Shown here piece after piece: positions 26,961 to 36,374 of a stretch of 64,000 bases of DNA. The DNA is from Spirochaetia bacterium (GTDB taxonomy: Bacteria > Spirochaetota > Spirochaetia > Treponematales > Treponemataceae). The notes beneath the pieces are model-generated. The model did no database searches. It was given only the letters and a program-made list of their open reading frames with translations, and was not told where the DNA came from. Position 1 is the first letter of the stretch; every line of letters begins with the position of its first letter. Location of the stretch: positions 1-64,000 of the forward strand of contig CAAGBC010000029.1 of the NCBI GenBank assembly GCA_900767955.1. Reading direction: 5' to 3'. The translations under genes were made by a program, and so were the position numbers.

Positions 26961-27833
26961 ATGAGTGCTGTAATAATCGATGGAAAAGAAATTGCTTTAC
27001 AAGTTCGTGGTGATGTTGCTGCAAAAGTTTCAGAATTAAAGACAAAAGGTGTGGTTCCTTGTTTGGCTGTGATTCTTGTTGGAGAAAATCCAGCTAGTGT
27101 TTCTTATGTTACAGGAAAACAAAAGGCTCTTGCAGAAGTCGGAATGGCTGACCGTTCTGTTCATTTGCCAGAAACAACAACTGAAGATGATTTATTAAAA
27201 TTAATAGATGAATTAAACAATGATGATTCTGTTCATGGAATTTTAGTTCAGTTGCCATTACCTAAGCATATTAATGAAGAAAAAGTTCTTCTTGCAATTA
27301 AACCAGAAAAAGATGTTGATGGATTTCATCCTGTAAATGTTGGAAATCTTGTTATCGGTAAAAAAGCATTTTTGCCTTGTACTCCACACGGAATTATTGT
27401 TCTTTTAGAAAGAATGGGAATTGATACAAACGGAAAACACGCAGTAGTTATTGGTCGTTCAAATATCGTAGGAAAACCTGTAAGCCTTTTACTTGCTCGC
27501 AAAGAAACAAACTGTACAGTAACAATGTGCCACACAGGAACTAAAAATATGGCAGAAATTACAAAACAAGCTGATATTCTTGTTGCTGCAACAGGTCGTC
27601 CTCACACAGTTACAAAAGATATGGTAAAAGAAGGAGCTGTTGTTATTGATGTTGGTGTAAACAGAATTCCTGATGATACTAAAAAAAGTGGGTTTAGACT
27701 TGTTGGTGATGTAGATTTTGATGATGTAAAAGAAATTGCTTCATATATTACGCCTGTTCCTGGTGGAGTAGGGCCAATGACAATTGCAATGCTTATGTTT
27801 AATACATTAGAGTCTGCAGAAAATACTATTTAG
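26961..27833 (+). CDS. folD: Methylenetetrahydrofolate dehydrogenase/cyclohydrolase
   Basis: This bifunctional enzyme converts 5,10-methylene-THF to 10-formyl-THF with NADP. The 290-residue protein has VGENPASVSYVTGKQKAL near residue 35 with the catalytic Lys, and VQLPLPKHI near residue 95. DVDGFHPVNVGNL and GRSNIVGKPVSLLL near residue 160 and PVPGGVGPMTIAML near residue 265 complete it. AAAGG is the ribosome site. The product feeds the formyltransferase encoded at 12.6 kb. The next gene, folE2, follows after 25 bases, giving a folate gene pair. Confidence 0.95.
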   Translation: MSAVIIDGKEIALQVRGDVAAKVSELKTKGVVPCLAVILVGENPASVSYVTGKQKALAEVGMADRSVHLPETTTEDDLLKLIDELNNDDSVHGILVQLPLPKHINEEKVLLAIKPEKDVDGFHPVNVGNLVIGKKAFLPCTPHGIIVLLERMGIDTNGKHAVVIGRSNIVGKPVSLLLARKETNCTVTMCHTGTKNMAEITKQADILVAATGRPHTVTKDMVKEGAVVIDVGVNRIPDDTKKSGFRLVGDVDFDDVKEIASYITPVPGGVGPMTIAMLMFNTLESAENTI

Positions 27834-27858
27834 TTTTGTGAAATAAATTGGAATAAAA

Positions 27859-28641
27859 ATGATTGATATTCAAAATGAAAAAGATACACGAGAAGTTCCT
27901 CTTAAAAAAGTTGGTGTAAGAGGAGTGGAGTATCCAGTTCATGTTCTTGATAAAGTAAATAAAATTCAGGCAACAACGGCTACTGTTGATTTGTTTGTAA
28001 ATTTGCCTCATCACTACAAGGGCACTCACATGAGTCGCTTTATTGAAATTTTTCACAAGCATCACAAAGATATTACGATGAATCATTTTTTGGAAATGCT
28101 TGAAGAAATAAGAGTAAAATTAGATGCGCAATGTGCGTATGGCGTGATGAAGTTTCCTTTTTTTATAGAAAAGCAAGCTCCTGTAAGTGGTGAAAAAGGA
28201 ATTATGAGTTATTCATGCACTTACGAAGGCAAATCAAAAGTAGACGGTAAAGAATTTTATATTTGTATTGAAGTTCCTGTTACTACAGTTTGTCCTTGCT
28301 CAAAAGCTATTAGTGAATATGGCGCTCATAATCAACGAGGAATTGTTCGTGTTAAGTTGTTGTATTCTGATTTCTTTTGGATTGAAGATGTAATAGATAT
28401 TATAGAAAAAAGCGCATCAAGTGGATTATATTCTGTTCTAAAGCGTAAAGATGAAAAATATGTTACTGAATATGCTTATGATAATCCAAGATTTGTGGAA
28501 GATGTTGTCAGAGAAGTTTATTTAGCGTTGAAGAACTTTCCTATGGAAAATTCTTTTAAATGGTTTAGTGTTGAAGCAGAAAATTTTGAAAGTATTCACA
28601 ATCATAATGCTTATGCTTACACAGAATTTAGTGAAGAATAA
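27859..28641 (+). CDS. folE2: GTP cyclohydrolase I, type IB (FolE2)
   Basis: It opens the purine ring of GTP to start folate (and queuosine-type) synthesis. The 260-residue protein carries the FolE2 marks: RGVEYPVHVLD near residue 22, the metal-binding cysteine in VTTVCPCSKAISEYGAHNQRG near residue 142, and SVEAENFESIHNHNAYA at the end. It is the zinc-independent alternative to FolE. Only a short GGA precedes the ATG, so translation may depend on coupling to folD just upstream. Confidence 0.93.
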   Translation: MIDIQNEKDTREVPLKKVGVRGVEYPVHVLDKVNKIQATTATVDLFVNLPHHYKGTHMSRFIEIFHKHHKDITMNHFLEMLEEIRVKLDAQCAYGVMKFPFFIEKQAPVSGEKGIMSYSCTYEGKSKVDGKEFYICIEVPVTTVCPCSKAISEYGAHNQRGIVRVKLLYSDFFWIEDVIDIIEKSASSGLYSVLKRKDEKYVTEYAYDNPRFVEDVVREVYLALKNFPMENSFKWFSVEAENFESIHNHNAYAYTEFSEE

Positions 28642-28661
28642 AAATGTAAAAGGATGTAAAT

Positions 28662-30050
28662 GTGAAATATTTTTTTGAAACTTATGGTTGCCAAATGAAT
28701 ATTGCAGAATCTGCTGCTGTGGAACAACTTTTTCTTGCACGAGGTTGGGAAAAATCTGAATCAGCACAAGTTGCAGATATTGTTATTATAAATACTTGTT
28801 CAGTTCGTGAAACTGCTGAAAATCGTATATTTGGAAGATTAGGCTGGTTTGCGGGGCTAAAAGCTGTTCGTGCTTGTGAACCAGGTGCAAAACATAAATC
28901 CTTGGAAGAAGCAGCAGAATATGTAAAAGATGGCCCAAAACCTTTAACTGTTGTAGTTATGGGTTGTATGGCAGAGCGATTGTTAAATTCCTTAAAAAAA
29001 GATTATCCATGTGTTGATTATGTTGTTGGAACTTATGCAAAACATCACTTTGGAAATATCATTAGCGCTGTTGAAGGAAATTCTCAGACTGAACAACTTG
29101 ATGATACAGAAGCGTATAAATTTGCTCCACTTTCTTATGAACAAGGTTCATTTACAGCTTTTGTTCCAATTATGCATGGTTGTAATAACTTTTGTACATA
29201 TTGTATTGTTCCTTATGTTCGTGGAAGAGAATGTTCTCGTCCTGTTGATGAAATATTGAAGGAAATTGATACATTATCATCCTATGGCGTAAGAGAAATT
29301 ACATTGCTTGGTCAAAATGTTAATTCCTATCACGGAATGAATGGCGACAAGGAAACTAATTTTGCAGAACTTTTGCAGATTATTGCAAATCATTTAAGAG
29401 ATACAAATTCTTCAATCGGTTGGGTAAGATTTATGTCTAGTCATCCAAAAGATTTATCTGATGAAGTTATTAATGGTATTTCAAAAGAAGAAGTTTTATG
29501 TAATCACATTCATTTGCCAGTTCAGCACGGTTCAACACGCATTTTAAAAGAAATGAATCGTCGTTACACAAGAGAAAATTATATTTCTTTGGTGGAAAAA
29601 ATCAGAAAAATTATTCCGAATGTTTCTTTAACAACTGACTTGATGATGGGATTCCCAGGTGAAACAGAAGAAGATGTTCAAGATACATTGGAATTAATGA
29701 AAACTGTTCGTTATGAAACTGCATTTATGTATTACTATAATCTTCGTGATGGAACGCCAGCTGCCAAAATGACAAATCAAGTTCCTGTGGAATTAAAAAA
29801 AGAACGATTACAGCGGGTAATTGATTTGCAATTGGAAATTACATCAGAAGAAATGAAAAAACGCATTGGCAATGTTGTAAAAGTTCTTGTTGAAAATGTA
29901 AGCCGCGATAACAAAGATGAATTACTTGGAAAAACAGAACAAGATGAAAGAGTTGCTTTTGCTGCTGATAAAAAATTAATAGGAACTTTTGTTACTGTTA
30001 AAATCGATAGTCTTTCTGGAAATACTTTCAGAGGAACTTTGTTAAATTAG
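28662..30050 (+). CDS. miaB: tRNA-2-methylthio-N6-dimethylallyladenosine synthase
   Basis: This radical SAM enzyme adds a methylthio group to i6A37 of tRNA. Cys10, Cys46 and Cys102 bind the auxiliary cluster, Cys174-x3-Cys178-x2-Cys181 (HGCNNFCTYCIVP) the radical SAM cluster, and a TRAM domain ends the protein. The length of 462 residues is normal. An insertion of about 25 residues (near 65-92) separates the second and third cluster cysteines. The GTG at 28662 is the start: AGGATG lies just upstream and the family sequence begins exactly there. It is likely co-transcribed with folD-folE2. Confidence 0.94.
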   Translation: MKYFFETYGCQMNIAESAAVEQLFLARGWEKSESAQVADIVIINTCSVRETAENRIFGRLGWFAGLKAVRACEPGAKHKSLEEAAEYVKDGPKPLTVVVMGCMAERLLNSLKKDYPCVDYVVGTYAKHHFGNIISAVEGNSQTEQLDDTEAYKFAPLSYEQGSFTAFVPIMHGCNNFCTYCIVPYVRGRECSRPVDEILKEIDTLSSYGVREITLLGQNVNSYHGMNGDKETNFAELLQIIANHLRDTNSSIGWVRFMSSHPKDLSDEVINGISKEEVLCNHIHLPVQHGSTRILKEMNRRYTRENYISLVEKIRKIIPNVSLTTDLMMGFPGETEEDVQDTLELMKTVRYETAFMYYYNLRDGTPAAKMTNQVPVELKKERLQRVIDLQLEITSEEMKKRIGNVVKVLVENVSRDNKDELLGKTEQDERVAFAADKKLIGTFVTVKIDSLSGNTFRGTLLN

Positions 30051-30151
30051 TTTTGCTTGTTGAAATTTATATAGAATAAAATTATATTCGGTGTTAAGAG
30101 TTTGGGTTACAAACTTGCCGATTGATTTTTTGTATTTACTTGGGGGTTTTT

Positions 30152-30586
30152 ATGATTATTAGATTGTTGGGAACAATTTTAAGTCTTGTAGTGTTAGCTT
30201 TTTTTGTAGGTTTTAATCTTGATAATAAATGTAATGTAAATGTGTTAGTTCATACATTTCAAAATGTTCCTGTGTTTATAACTATAATTATATCTTTTGT
30301 TGTTGGCGTTTTATTTACAATGCCTTTTGCTTTTTCTTATAAATCTCAAAAGAAAAAGGAAGCAAAAAATAATCAAGTTCAAGTTGTAGATAAAAAAACT
30401 AAAAAATTATTCAGCAAAAAAGATTCAAAAACTTCTGAAAAAAAATCTGAAACAGAAACAAAAAATGAAGAAAGTGTTCAGTCTGCAAATACTTCGGCTG
30501 CTAGTGAAAATAATTCTTCTCAAAATTCTGAACAAAAAACTGAATCAAAGCCAGAAAATACTAATTCAACTTCCGAAGGTCAATAA
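30152..30586 (+). CDS. LapA-like membrane protein with charged tail
   Basis: The 144-residue protein has two membrane segments (about residues 3-22 and 42-62), resembling the LapA/DUF1049 family. A hydrophilic tail made almost only of Lys, Glu, Ser, Asn, Gln and Thr follows. The start is the ATG at 30152, with GGGGG at 30142-30146 as ribosome site. Its stop overlaps the next gene's start (TAATG), so the pair is translationally coupled. The low-complexity tail suggests an envelope anchor or spacer. Confidence 0.7.
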   Translation: MIIRLLGTILSLVVLAFFVGFNLDNKCNVNVLVHTFQNVPVFITIIISFVVGVLFTMPFAFSYKSQKKKEAKNNQVQVVDKKTKKLFSKKDSKTSEKKSETETKNEESVQSANTSAASENNSSQNSEQKTESKPENTNSTSEGQ

Positions 30587-31614
30587 TGAAAAAAATCATT
30601 TCTGTTTTATTTTTATTTTGTTCAATAGTATGTGCTTATTCCCAAGAAAAAACTGCTTTGCAAGTTGTTAATTTGGCATTAAAAGAAGATAGTCCAAATG
30701 ATGCTGTTATTTTAATTCAGAATGAAATAAAAAATATTACAGTTCTTGCAGAAAAGCGTTCCTTGTTTGCGTTTTTAGGTTCTTTGCAAGAAACTTTGTC
30801 TATGTTTGATGATGCTCGTCAATCTTATGCTGCTGCCGCAGGAATTGGAGCAAAAGACGCAGATGGAATGAAAAAGAAATCTTCAGAAGAATTAGTAATT
30901 GATGCTGTTCGTTGTGCGTTAAGTGGTGGACAAGCAGATTTAGCTGTTCAGTATTTAAATTCCTCTGTAAGAAATTCCAAAAATGAAAATATTCAAGCTC
31001 TGATAAAATTATATGAACAATGGGCTGCGTTATCAAAAGCAGAATCTGTAAAAGAAACAGAAGAAGCAATAACTTTTTTGAAAGTGTATTCAACTCTTGA
31101 TTCTATGAAATCTGTAAAAAAATCTATTCTTTTAACTCTTTGGTATATGACTGATTCAAAGGAATATGCTTCTGCTTTGGTAAAGGAATATCCAAATTCT
31201 CTTGAAGCTGGAGTTGTATTAGGAAAAGTAATGGTTATGCCTGCGCCTTTTTGGTATTTTGTTCCTCGTGAAAAAATTGCACAAAATATTGAAGTTGCAC
31301 CAGTGAAAGTAGAAAATAATACAACACAGCAGGAAAAAACTACTCAGTCAAAAACTGAAACTTCAACACAAAGCCCTAAAACAGAAGAAAAATATGAAGT
31401 TGCAAAAAAAATGCAATTAGGTTTGTTCCGTGATAAAGAAAATGCCATTGCTTATGTAGAAAAAGTTAGCAAAAAAGGATTTAAGCCTTACATTCAGGAA
31501 GAAAAGCGTGCAAGTGGAACAGTTTACTATATTGTTGTTGTTGATGAAAATCCTCAAGGTACAATCGGAACTGAATTAAAGACTGCTGGCTTTGAATGTT
31601 ATCCTTTGTTTTAG
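30586..31614 (+). CDS. Secreted SPOR-domain protein
   Basis: A signal peptide (MKKIISVLFLFCSIVCAYSQ) is followed by about 200 helical residues that look like TPR-type repeats (ALKEDSPNDAVILIQNEIK, FDDARQSYAAAAGIGAKDA). A Gln/Thr/Ser-rich linker leads to a C-terminal SPOR domain (about residues 275-342) beginning QLGLFRDKENAIAYVEKVSKK. SPOR domains bind denuded septal peptidoglycan, so a periplasmic division- or wall-related role is likely. It is coupled to the LapA-like gene by a TAATG overlap. A second SPOR gene lies at 40.7 kb. Confidence 0.78.
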   Translation: MKKIISVLFLFCSIVCAYSQEKTALQVVNLALKEDSPNDAVILIQNEIKNITVLAEKRSLFAFLGSLQETLSMFDDARQSYAAAAGIGAKDADGMKKKSSEELVIDAVRCALSGGQADLAVQYLNSSVRNSKNENIQALIKLYEQWAALSKAESVKETEEAITFLKVYSTLDSMKSVKKSILLTLWYMTDSKEYASALVKEYPNSLEAGVVLGKVMVMPAPFWYFVPREKIAQNIEVAPVKVENNTTQQEKTTQSKTETSTQSPKTEEKYEVAKKMQLGLFRDKENAIAYVEKVSKKGFKPYIQEEKRASGTVYYIVVVDENPQGTIGTELKTAGFECYPLF

Positions 31615-31628
31615 AAAATCTAATTCCA

Positions 31629-31657
31629 TTGCTTAAAGATATTTATTTCATTATAAT
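31629..31657 (+). promoter_or_regulatory. Promoter of lysS (leaderless start)
   Basis: TTGCTT (31629-31634) and a perfect TATAAT (31652-31657) are 17 bases apart. The ATG begins at 31666, eight bases further, with no Shine-Dalgarno between. Confidence 0.65.
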
Positions 31658-31665
31658 GCTCTATT

Positions 31666-33270
31666 ATGAGTAACGAAAATCAAAAAAATCCACTTCTTTG
31701 CCACTGGGCTGATCAGATGGCTGATAAAATTATCCGCGAGCGTGGAGATTTACCAGAATATACATGTGCTTCTGGTATTACACCTTCTGGAACAGTTCAC
31801 TTAGGAAATTTCCGTGAAATTATAACTGTAGATTTAGTTGTGCGTGCATTAAGAGATAGAGGTAAGAATGTACGCTTTATTTATTCTTGGGACGATTATG
31901 ATGTTTTCCGTAAAGTTCCTGCAAATATGCCAAATCCTGATGAATTGCAGAATTATTTACGCTTTCCTATAACAATGGTTCCTGATACAACTGGTAGAAA
32001 TGAAAATTATGCTCGCCATCATGAAGTTGATGTTGAACAAGAACTTCCTCGTGTTGGTATTGCACCAGAATTTTTATATCAAGCAAGCCGTTACAGAGAT
32101 AATCGTTATGCAGAAGGTATGAAAAAGGCAATGCAAAATCGTGAATTGATTAAGGAATGTCTTAATGAATATCGTGATGAACAGCATAAAATGAAACCTG
32201 AAGATGTATATTGGCCTGTAGCTGTTTTCTGTGGAAAATGTAACAAAGATACAACACAAATTACAGATTACGATGGCGAATGGAACATCACTTACAAATG
32301 TGAATGTGGTCATTGTGAAACTGCTGATTTACGCACTTTCAAGGGATTTAAACTTGGTTGGCGTGTTGACTGGCCAATGCGTTGGAATGAAGAAAAAGTT
32401 ATGTTTGAACCTGGTGGAAAAGATCATATTTCTCCTGGTGGTTCTTACGATACAGCTAAACTTGTTTCTAAAAAAATCTATGGCTGGGATGCTCCAATTA
32501 CAATGCGTTATGACTTTGTAAACTTAAAAGGCGTTCCAGGAAAAATGTCTTCTTCAAGCGGAAAAGTAATTGCTCTTCCTGATGCATTAGATGTTTATCA
32601 AGCAGAAGTTCTTCGTTATATTTTTGCAGGAACAAGACCAAATACTGAATTTGCAATTAGTTTTGATTTGGATGTTCTTAAAACATACGAAGATTATGAT
32701 AAAACTGAACGCATTGTTTGGGGAATTGATAAAGCAAAAAGTGAAGATGTATTCAACAAAGAAAAGCGTATTTACATTCTTTCACAAATAGATAACAAAA
32801 TGCCAGAAGTAATGCCATATCAAATTGGATTTAGAATGCTTACAACATTACTTCAGACATATTCTGGTGATATTGATAAAGTTATTGCTGCTTTAGGTGA
32901 TGTAAAACCTGAACAGGAAGAACGCTTGCGCCGTAGAGCTGCTTGTGCTTGGTTCTGGGTAAAATATTGTGCTCCAGAAGAATTCCAGTTTGCTCTTAGA
33001 GAAGACGGAAGTAAAATCGAATTAGAAGGTACTGATTTGGAAGCTCTTAAAAAAGTTTATACAGATTGTGTTCCTTTTGTTGATGAACTTGATGAAAAAT
33101 CACTTGCACAAAAAGTATATGATGTTGCAACTGGTTTAGGAATTGAACCAAAAAGATTGTTTACAGTAATGTACAACGCTTTGATTAATAAAGATCAAGG
33201 TCCTCGTCTTGCAAGTTTTATGAAAATTATCGGAAAAGAAAAATTAACAGAAATATTAAAAGTATATTAA
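31666..33270 (+). CDS. lysS: Lysyl-tRNA synthetase, class I
   Basis: It charges tRNA-Lys. The 534-residue protein is the class I form found in archaea and spirochaetes, unrelated to the class II LysS of most bacteria. The HIGH-like motif is PSGTVHLGNFREI near residue 45 and the KMSKS-like motif is GKMSSSSGKV near residue 290. A zinc site is probable at CGKCNKDTTQ and CECGHC (about residues 190-215). The gene has its own strong promoter and apparently starts at the first base of the mRNA. Confidence 0.94.
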   Translation: MSNENQKNPLLCHWADQMADKIIRERGDLPEYTCASGITPSGTVHLGNFREIITVDLVVRALRDRGKNVRFIYSWDDYDVFRKVPANMPNPDELQNYLRFPITMVPDTTGRNENYARHHEVDVEQELPRVGIAPEFLYQASRYRDNRYAEGMKKAMQNRELIKECLNEYRDEQHKMKPEDVYWPVAVFCGKCNKDTTQITDYDGEWNITYKCECGHCETADLRTFKGFKLGWRVDWPMRWNEEKVMFEPGGKDHISPGGSYDTAKLVSKKIYGWDAPITMRYDFVNLKGVPGKMSSSSGKVIALPDALDVYQAEVLRYIFAGTRPNTEFAISFDLDVLKTYEDYDKTERIVWGIDKAKSEDVFNKEKRIYILSQIDNKMPEVMPYQIGFRMLTTLLQTYSGDIDKVIAALGDVKPEQEERLRRRAACAWFWVKYCAPEEFQFALREDGSKIELEGTDLEALKKVYTDCVPFVDELDEKSLAQKVYDVATGLGIEPKRLFTVMYNALINKDQGPRLASFMKIIGKEKLTEILKVY

Positions 33271-33308
33271 TTTCTTCTCTATATAAAATCTTGTAATTAT
33301 TAAAAATG

Positions 33309-33361
33309 AACCTATTTTTATATTGGAAAATTACCGATATAGAAATAGGTTTTAATTTTTA
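33309..33361 (+). terminator. Intrinsic terminator after lysS
   Basis: AACCTATTT and AAATAGGTT, extended by TATA pairing, form a stem followed by a T-rich tail. Confidence 0.75.
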
Positions 33362-33429
33362 ACAAGTTATTTTTTGCTAAAATCTAAATGTTGTGTTAAA
33401 ATTAAGTTTAATTATAGTGAGGATTGTTA

Positions 33430-35433
33430 ATGAAATTAAGTACAAAGTTTTCAATTGTTGCGGCTGTTGCATCTGTTATGATGATGGTATTAGTTTTTTG
33501 TACAGTTATAGGTGTAAACTTAATTCAAGATATGAAGAATTATCAATATTTACAGCAGACAGTTCAGTATGGTCTTTCTGATGTTACCAATTATCTTAAT
33601 AGAACTGTTTCTTGGGCTATTGAACCTTCAACTATTCACAATGAATGGCGAACAAAAATAATTTCATTAAATAAAAAATTCCATGAACTTAATGATGATC
33701 CAGTTGTAAAACATCTTCCTGCTGAATGTGCAGATTATATTACTGAAGCAAATTCTGTATGGACTAAAGTAATCGGAAAAATAAATCCATTTAATTCTCA
33801 GTATAAAAATATGCAAGAAATAAAATTGCCAGAAGATGTTGCTGATGTTGTAAGAAGAAATGGTATTTTAGCTGCTTTTGAAATGTTCCCTGATTCAGAA
33901 GAAATACAAGATATGTATAGTCAGCAGCTTTTGATTCATACTCAAATGCGTGAAATTATGAAAGATGAAGCTTCTTTGCAAGCTATCATGATGAATTTTA
34001 ATGGAACACTTGTAAAAGTTGTTGATAAATATACTTTCTATTTAAATACATTTGTTATTTCATTGGGAATTTTATTTAGTATTGTTCTGTTCATTTATAT
34101 TTTAAGTAGTACATCAAAAGTTACATTACATATTAAAGATGTTCGTGATTTGTCTTCTGCATTGGCTGAAAAAGATTTTACTGTTGATATTACTCCAGAT
34201 GGAAGTAATGAAATGCGCGATCTTATGTCTAATGTAAATGGAATGATAAACGAAATTAATGACTTCTTTATCATTGTTAAAAAGACTGCTGCAAAAGCAA
34301 TTTCTACTGGATATTCTATTAATGACTCTGCAACAAGTACTGCTGCTGCTTCTACTCAAATTAATGCAAATATTGAATCAATTACAAAAGAATTTGAAAT
34401 GATTAATCAATCTCTTGAAAATGCTGTTCAGGCGATTGATGAAATTAATAGACAAGTTAATACTCTTGTTGTTGATAACGGTGAACAGACTCGTGCAATT
34501 GACGAAAGTTCAACAGCTGTTTCTACTTTGGCAACTACTTTGGAAGAAATTAGAGTTAATGCAGAAGAGCGTTCTGTAATTGCAGAAGAAATGCGTGCTT
34601 TAGTTGCTGACGGTGATAGCAAAGTTTCTGCTACTAATGAAATCCTTGAAGATGTTATGTCTCAGTTGGATGAAATAGGAGAAATTGTAACAATTATTAA
34701 TGCTGTTACAGAACAAACAAACTTGCTTTCTATGAATGCAGCTATTGAATCAGCACATGCAGGTGAAGCTGGAAAAGGTTTTGCTGTTGTTGCTGAAGAA
34801 ATTCGTTCTCTTGCTGAGTCAACTGCTGATAATGCACAGAAAATTAATGAATCAATAACAAAGATTATTGATAGTGTTACAGAAGCTAACTCTTCTAGCC
34901 GTTCTGCTTCAGAAGCTTTCTCAAAAGTTAGCGGTCATTCATCAAATGTGATAGATTCTTTCAAAGAAATTACAAGAGGTATTGCTCTTATTGATGAACA
35001 AACTCGTCAGATTACACAGAAAACAGACTTGACTGCAGCAACTGCTGATAAGATAAATGATTATTGTTCAAATCTTGCACATCAGCAAGAAACTGTTTCT
35101 AATTCTGTTTCTTCTGTAAGTGATTTATTTAATCAGGCAATGGGTGGAATTAAGGAAATTCGTTTTGGAACTGAAGATATTGTAAAACGAATGTCTGCTG
35201 TTAGTGATTTAAGTAAAGAAAGTTACAAGAATATGACTGATTTGGAAAATGTTCTTGAAGAATTTAAAACTACAAGTGATGATGACACAGAATTAAAACA
35301 GGAAGTCGAAGCTGCTGCTATCGCTAATATTATTTCTCCAGAATTGCAAGCTCAATTGGAACAAGATTTTGGTGGTTCAGGTGCTACTTCTGGTGAAATT
35401 GATTTTGATCCAGATAGCATTGAGTTGTACTAA
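33430..35433 (+). CDS. Methyl-accepting chemotaxis protein
   Basis: This is an inner-membrane chemoreceptor of 667 residues. It has an N-terminal membrane segment (about 8-30), a periplasmic sensor domain of about 165 residues rich in helices, and a second segment (about 200-222). A HAMP-like stretch and a long cytoplasmic coiled coil with the highly conserved hairpin AVVAEEIRSLAESTADNAQKI near residue 455 follow. The ligand is unknown; the sensor domain has no Cache signature that I can name. GAGGA at 33419-33423 sets the start at the ATG 33430. No che genes are adjacent. Confidence 0.93.
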   Translation: MKLSTKFSIVAAVASVMMMVLVFCTVIGVNLIQDMKNYQYLQQTVQYGLSDVTNYLNRTVSWAIEPSTIHNEWRTKIISLNKKFHELNDDPVVKHLPAECADYITEANSVWTKVIGKINPFNSQYKNMQEIKLPEDVADVVRRNGILAAFEMFPDSEEIQDMYSQQLLIHTQMREIMKDEASLQAIMMNFNGTLVKVVDKYTFYLNTFVISLGILFSIVLFIYILSSTSKVTLHIKDVRDLSSALAEKDFTVDITPDGSNEMRDLMSNVNGMINEINDFFIIVKKTAAKAISTGYSINDSATSTAAASTQINANIESITKEFEMINQSLENAVQAIDEINRQVNTLVVDNGEQTRAIDESSTAVSTLATTLEEIRVNAEERSVIAEEMRALVADGDSKVSATNEILEDVMSQLDEIGEIVTIINAVTEQTNLLSMNAAIESAHAGEAGKGFAVVAEEIRSLAESTADNAQKINESITKIIDSVTEANSSSRSASEAFSKVSGHSSNVIDSFKEITRGIALIDEQTRQITQKTDLTAATADKINDYCSNLAHQQETVSNSVSSVSDLFNQAMGGIKEIRFGTEDIVKRMSAVSDLSKESYKNMTDLENVLEEFKTTSDDDTELKQEVEAAAIANIISPELQAQLEQDFGGSGATSGEIDFDPDSIELY

Positions 35434-35484
35434 ATTATTGTTCTTATTTATAAATATTTATTAAATTAAAAAAAAGGATAAAAA

Positions 35485-36279
35485 ATGTTAGGATTATTTT
35501 TACGCAAAAATTTTTACGAAGGTTGGGATAATGTAGTTTATTTTCTTGTTCCAAATTTGCTGATGGATTTAGTTGTTTTGCTTGCATCTGTAGCTATGTG
35601 GTTTGGAAAAGAATATTTACTTGTGTGGGGAATAGCAATATTTATTGCTATTATTCTATTGTCAATTCTTTCATTGGCATGGGGTGAAATTTCCAATTCA
35701 ATTGTAAATTACGAAAGTATAGAGTTTGTCGATTTTTTTAAGAAAATTCCAAGTTGTATTATGGATGGTATTTTCTTAGGAATTACTTACTTTGTTTTGT
35801 TTGTTTTGACATTTTTTGGTGTACAATATTATTTTCAAAAAGGTGCAACTTTTGTTGGATTAATGGCAGGTTGTATGTTTTGTTGGATTGCATTGACAAT
35901 TTTTATGGCTTTGCAATGGTTTATTCCAATACGCTGTGCATTTCATAATAAATTTGGAAAAACTTTTAAGAAATGTTTTATTGTATTGATTAATAATCTT
36001 CCTTTTTCAATTTTTATTAGCATTTATAATTTGTTTTTGTGCGCAATTTCTATAATAATGATTGGTCTTGCTCCTGGAATGTGTGGTTTAATATTTGCAA
36101 GAGCAAATGCTTTTAGATTGATATTAAAAAAATATGATTATATTGACGAAATTCAAAAAGAAGATTCTTCTGTTGATGTAAGAAAAGTTAAAATACCTTG
36201 GAAGCAAATATTAGAAGAAGATAATGAAATCGTAGGAAAAAGAACATTCAAAAACTTCTTTATGCCTTGGAAAGAATAA
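35485..36279 (+). CDS. Polytopic membrane protein, unknown function
   Basis: The 264-residue protein has about six hydrophobic segments: residues 17-40, 44-66, 95-118, 130-150, 172-195 and 200-220. Many Phe and Trp residues are present, and a charged C-terminus ends FFMPWKE. I do not recognise the family, though the layout resembles DUF4013/YesL-like multi-pass proteins. AAGGA before the ATG is the ribosome site. It follows the chemoreceptor gene by about 50 bases without a terminator, so the two may share a transcript. Confidence 0.65.
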   Translation: MLGLFLRKNFYEGWDNVVYFLVPNLLMDLVVLLASVAMWFGKEYLLVWGIAIFIAIILLSILSLAWGEISNSIVNYESIEFVDFFKKIPSCIMDGIFLGITYFVLFVLTFFGVQYYFQKGATFVGLMAGCMFCWIALTIFMALQWFIPIRCAFHNKFGKTFKKCFIVLINNLPFSIFISIYNLFLCAISIIMIGLAPGMCGLIFARANAFRLILKKYDYIDEIQKEDSSVDVRKVKIPWKQILEEDNEIVGKRTFKNFFMPWKE

Positions 36280-36300
36280 AAAAAATATTTTGAGTAAAAA

Positions 36301-36335
36301 AAAAGACTTGATTTTATAAATCAAGTCTTTTTTTT
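36301..36335. terminator. Bidirectional terminator
   Basis: AAAAGACTTGATTT and AATCAAGTCTTTT form a 13-base-pair stem with a short AT loop and flanking A and T runs, between convergent genes. Confidence 0.92.
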
Positions 36336-36374
36336 GTATAGATATTCTTATAAAGAATATCTATAACAAGTTAA

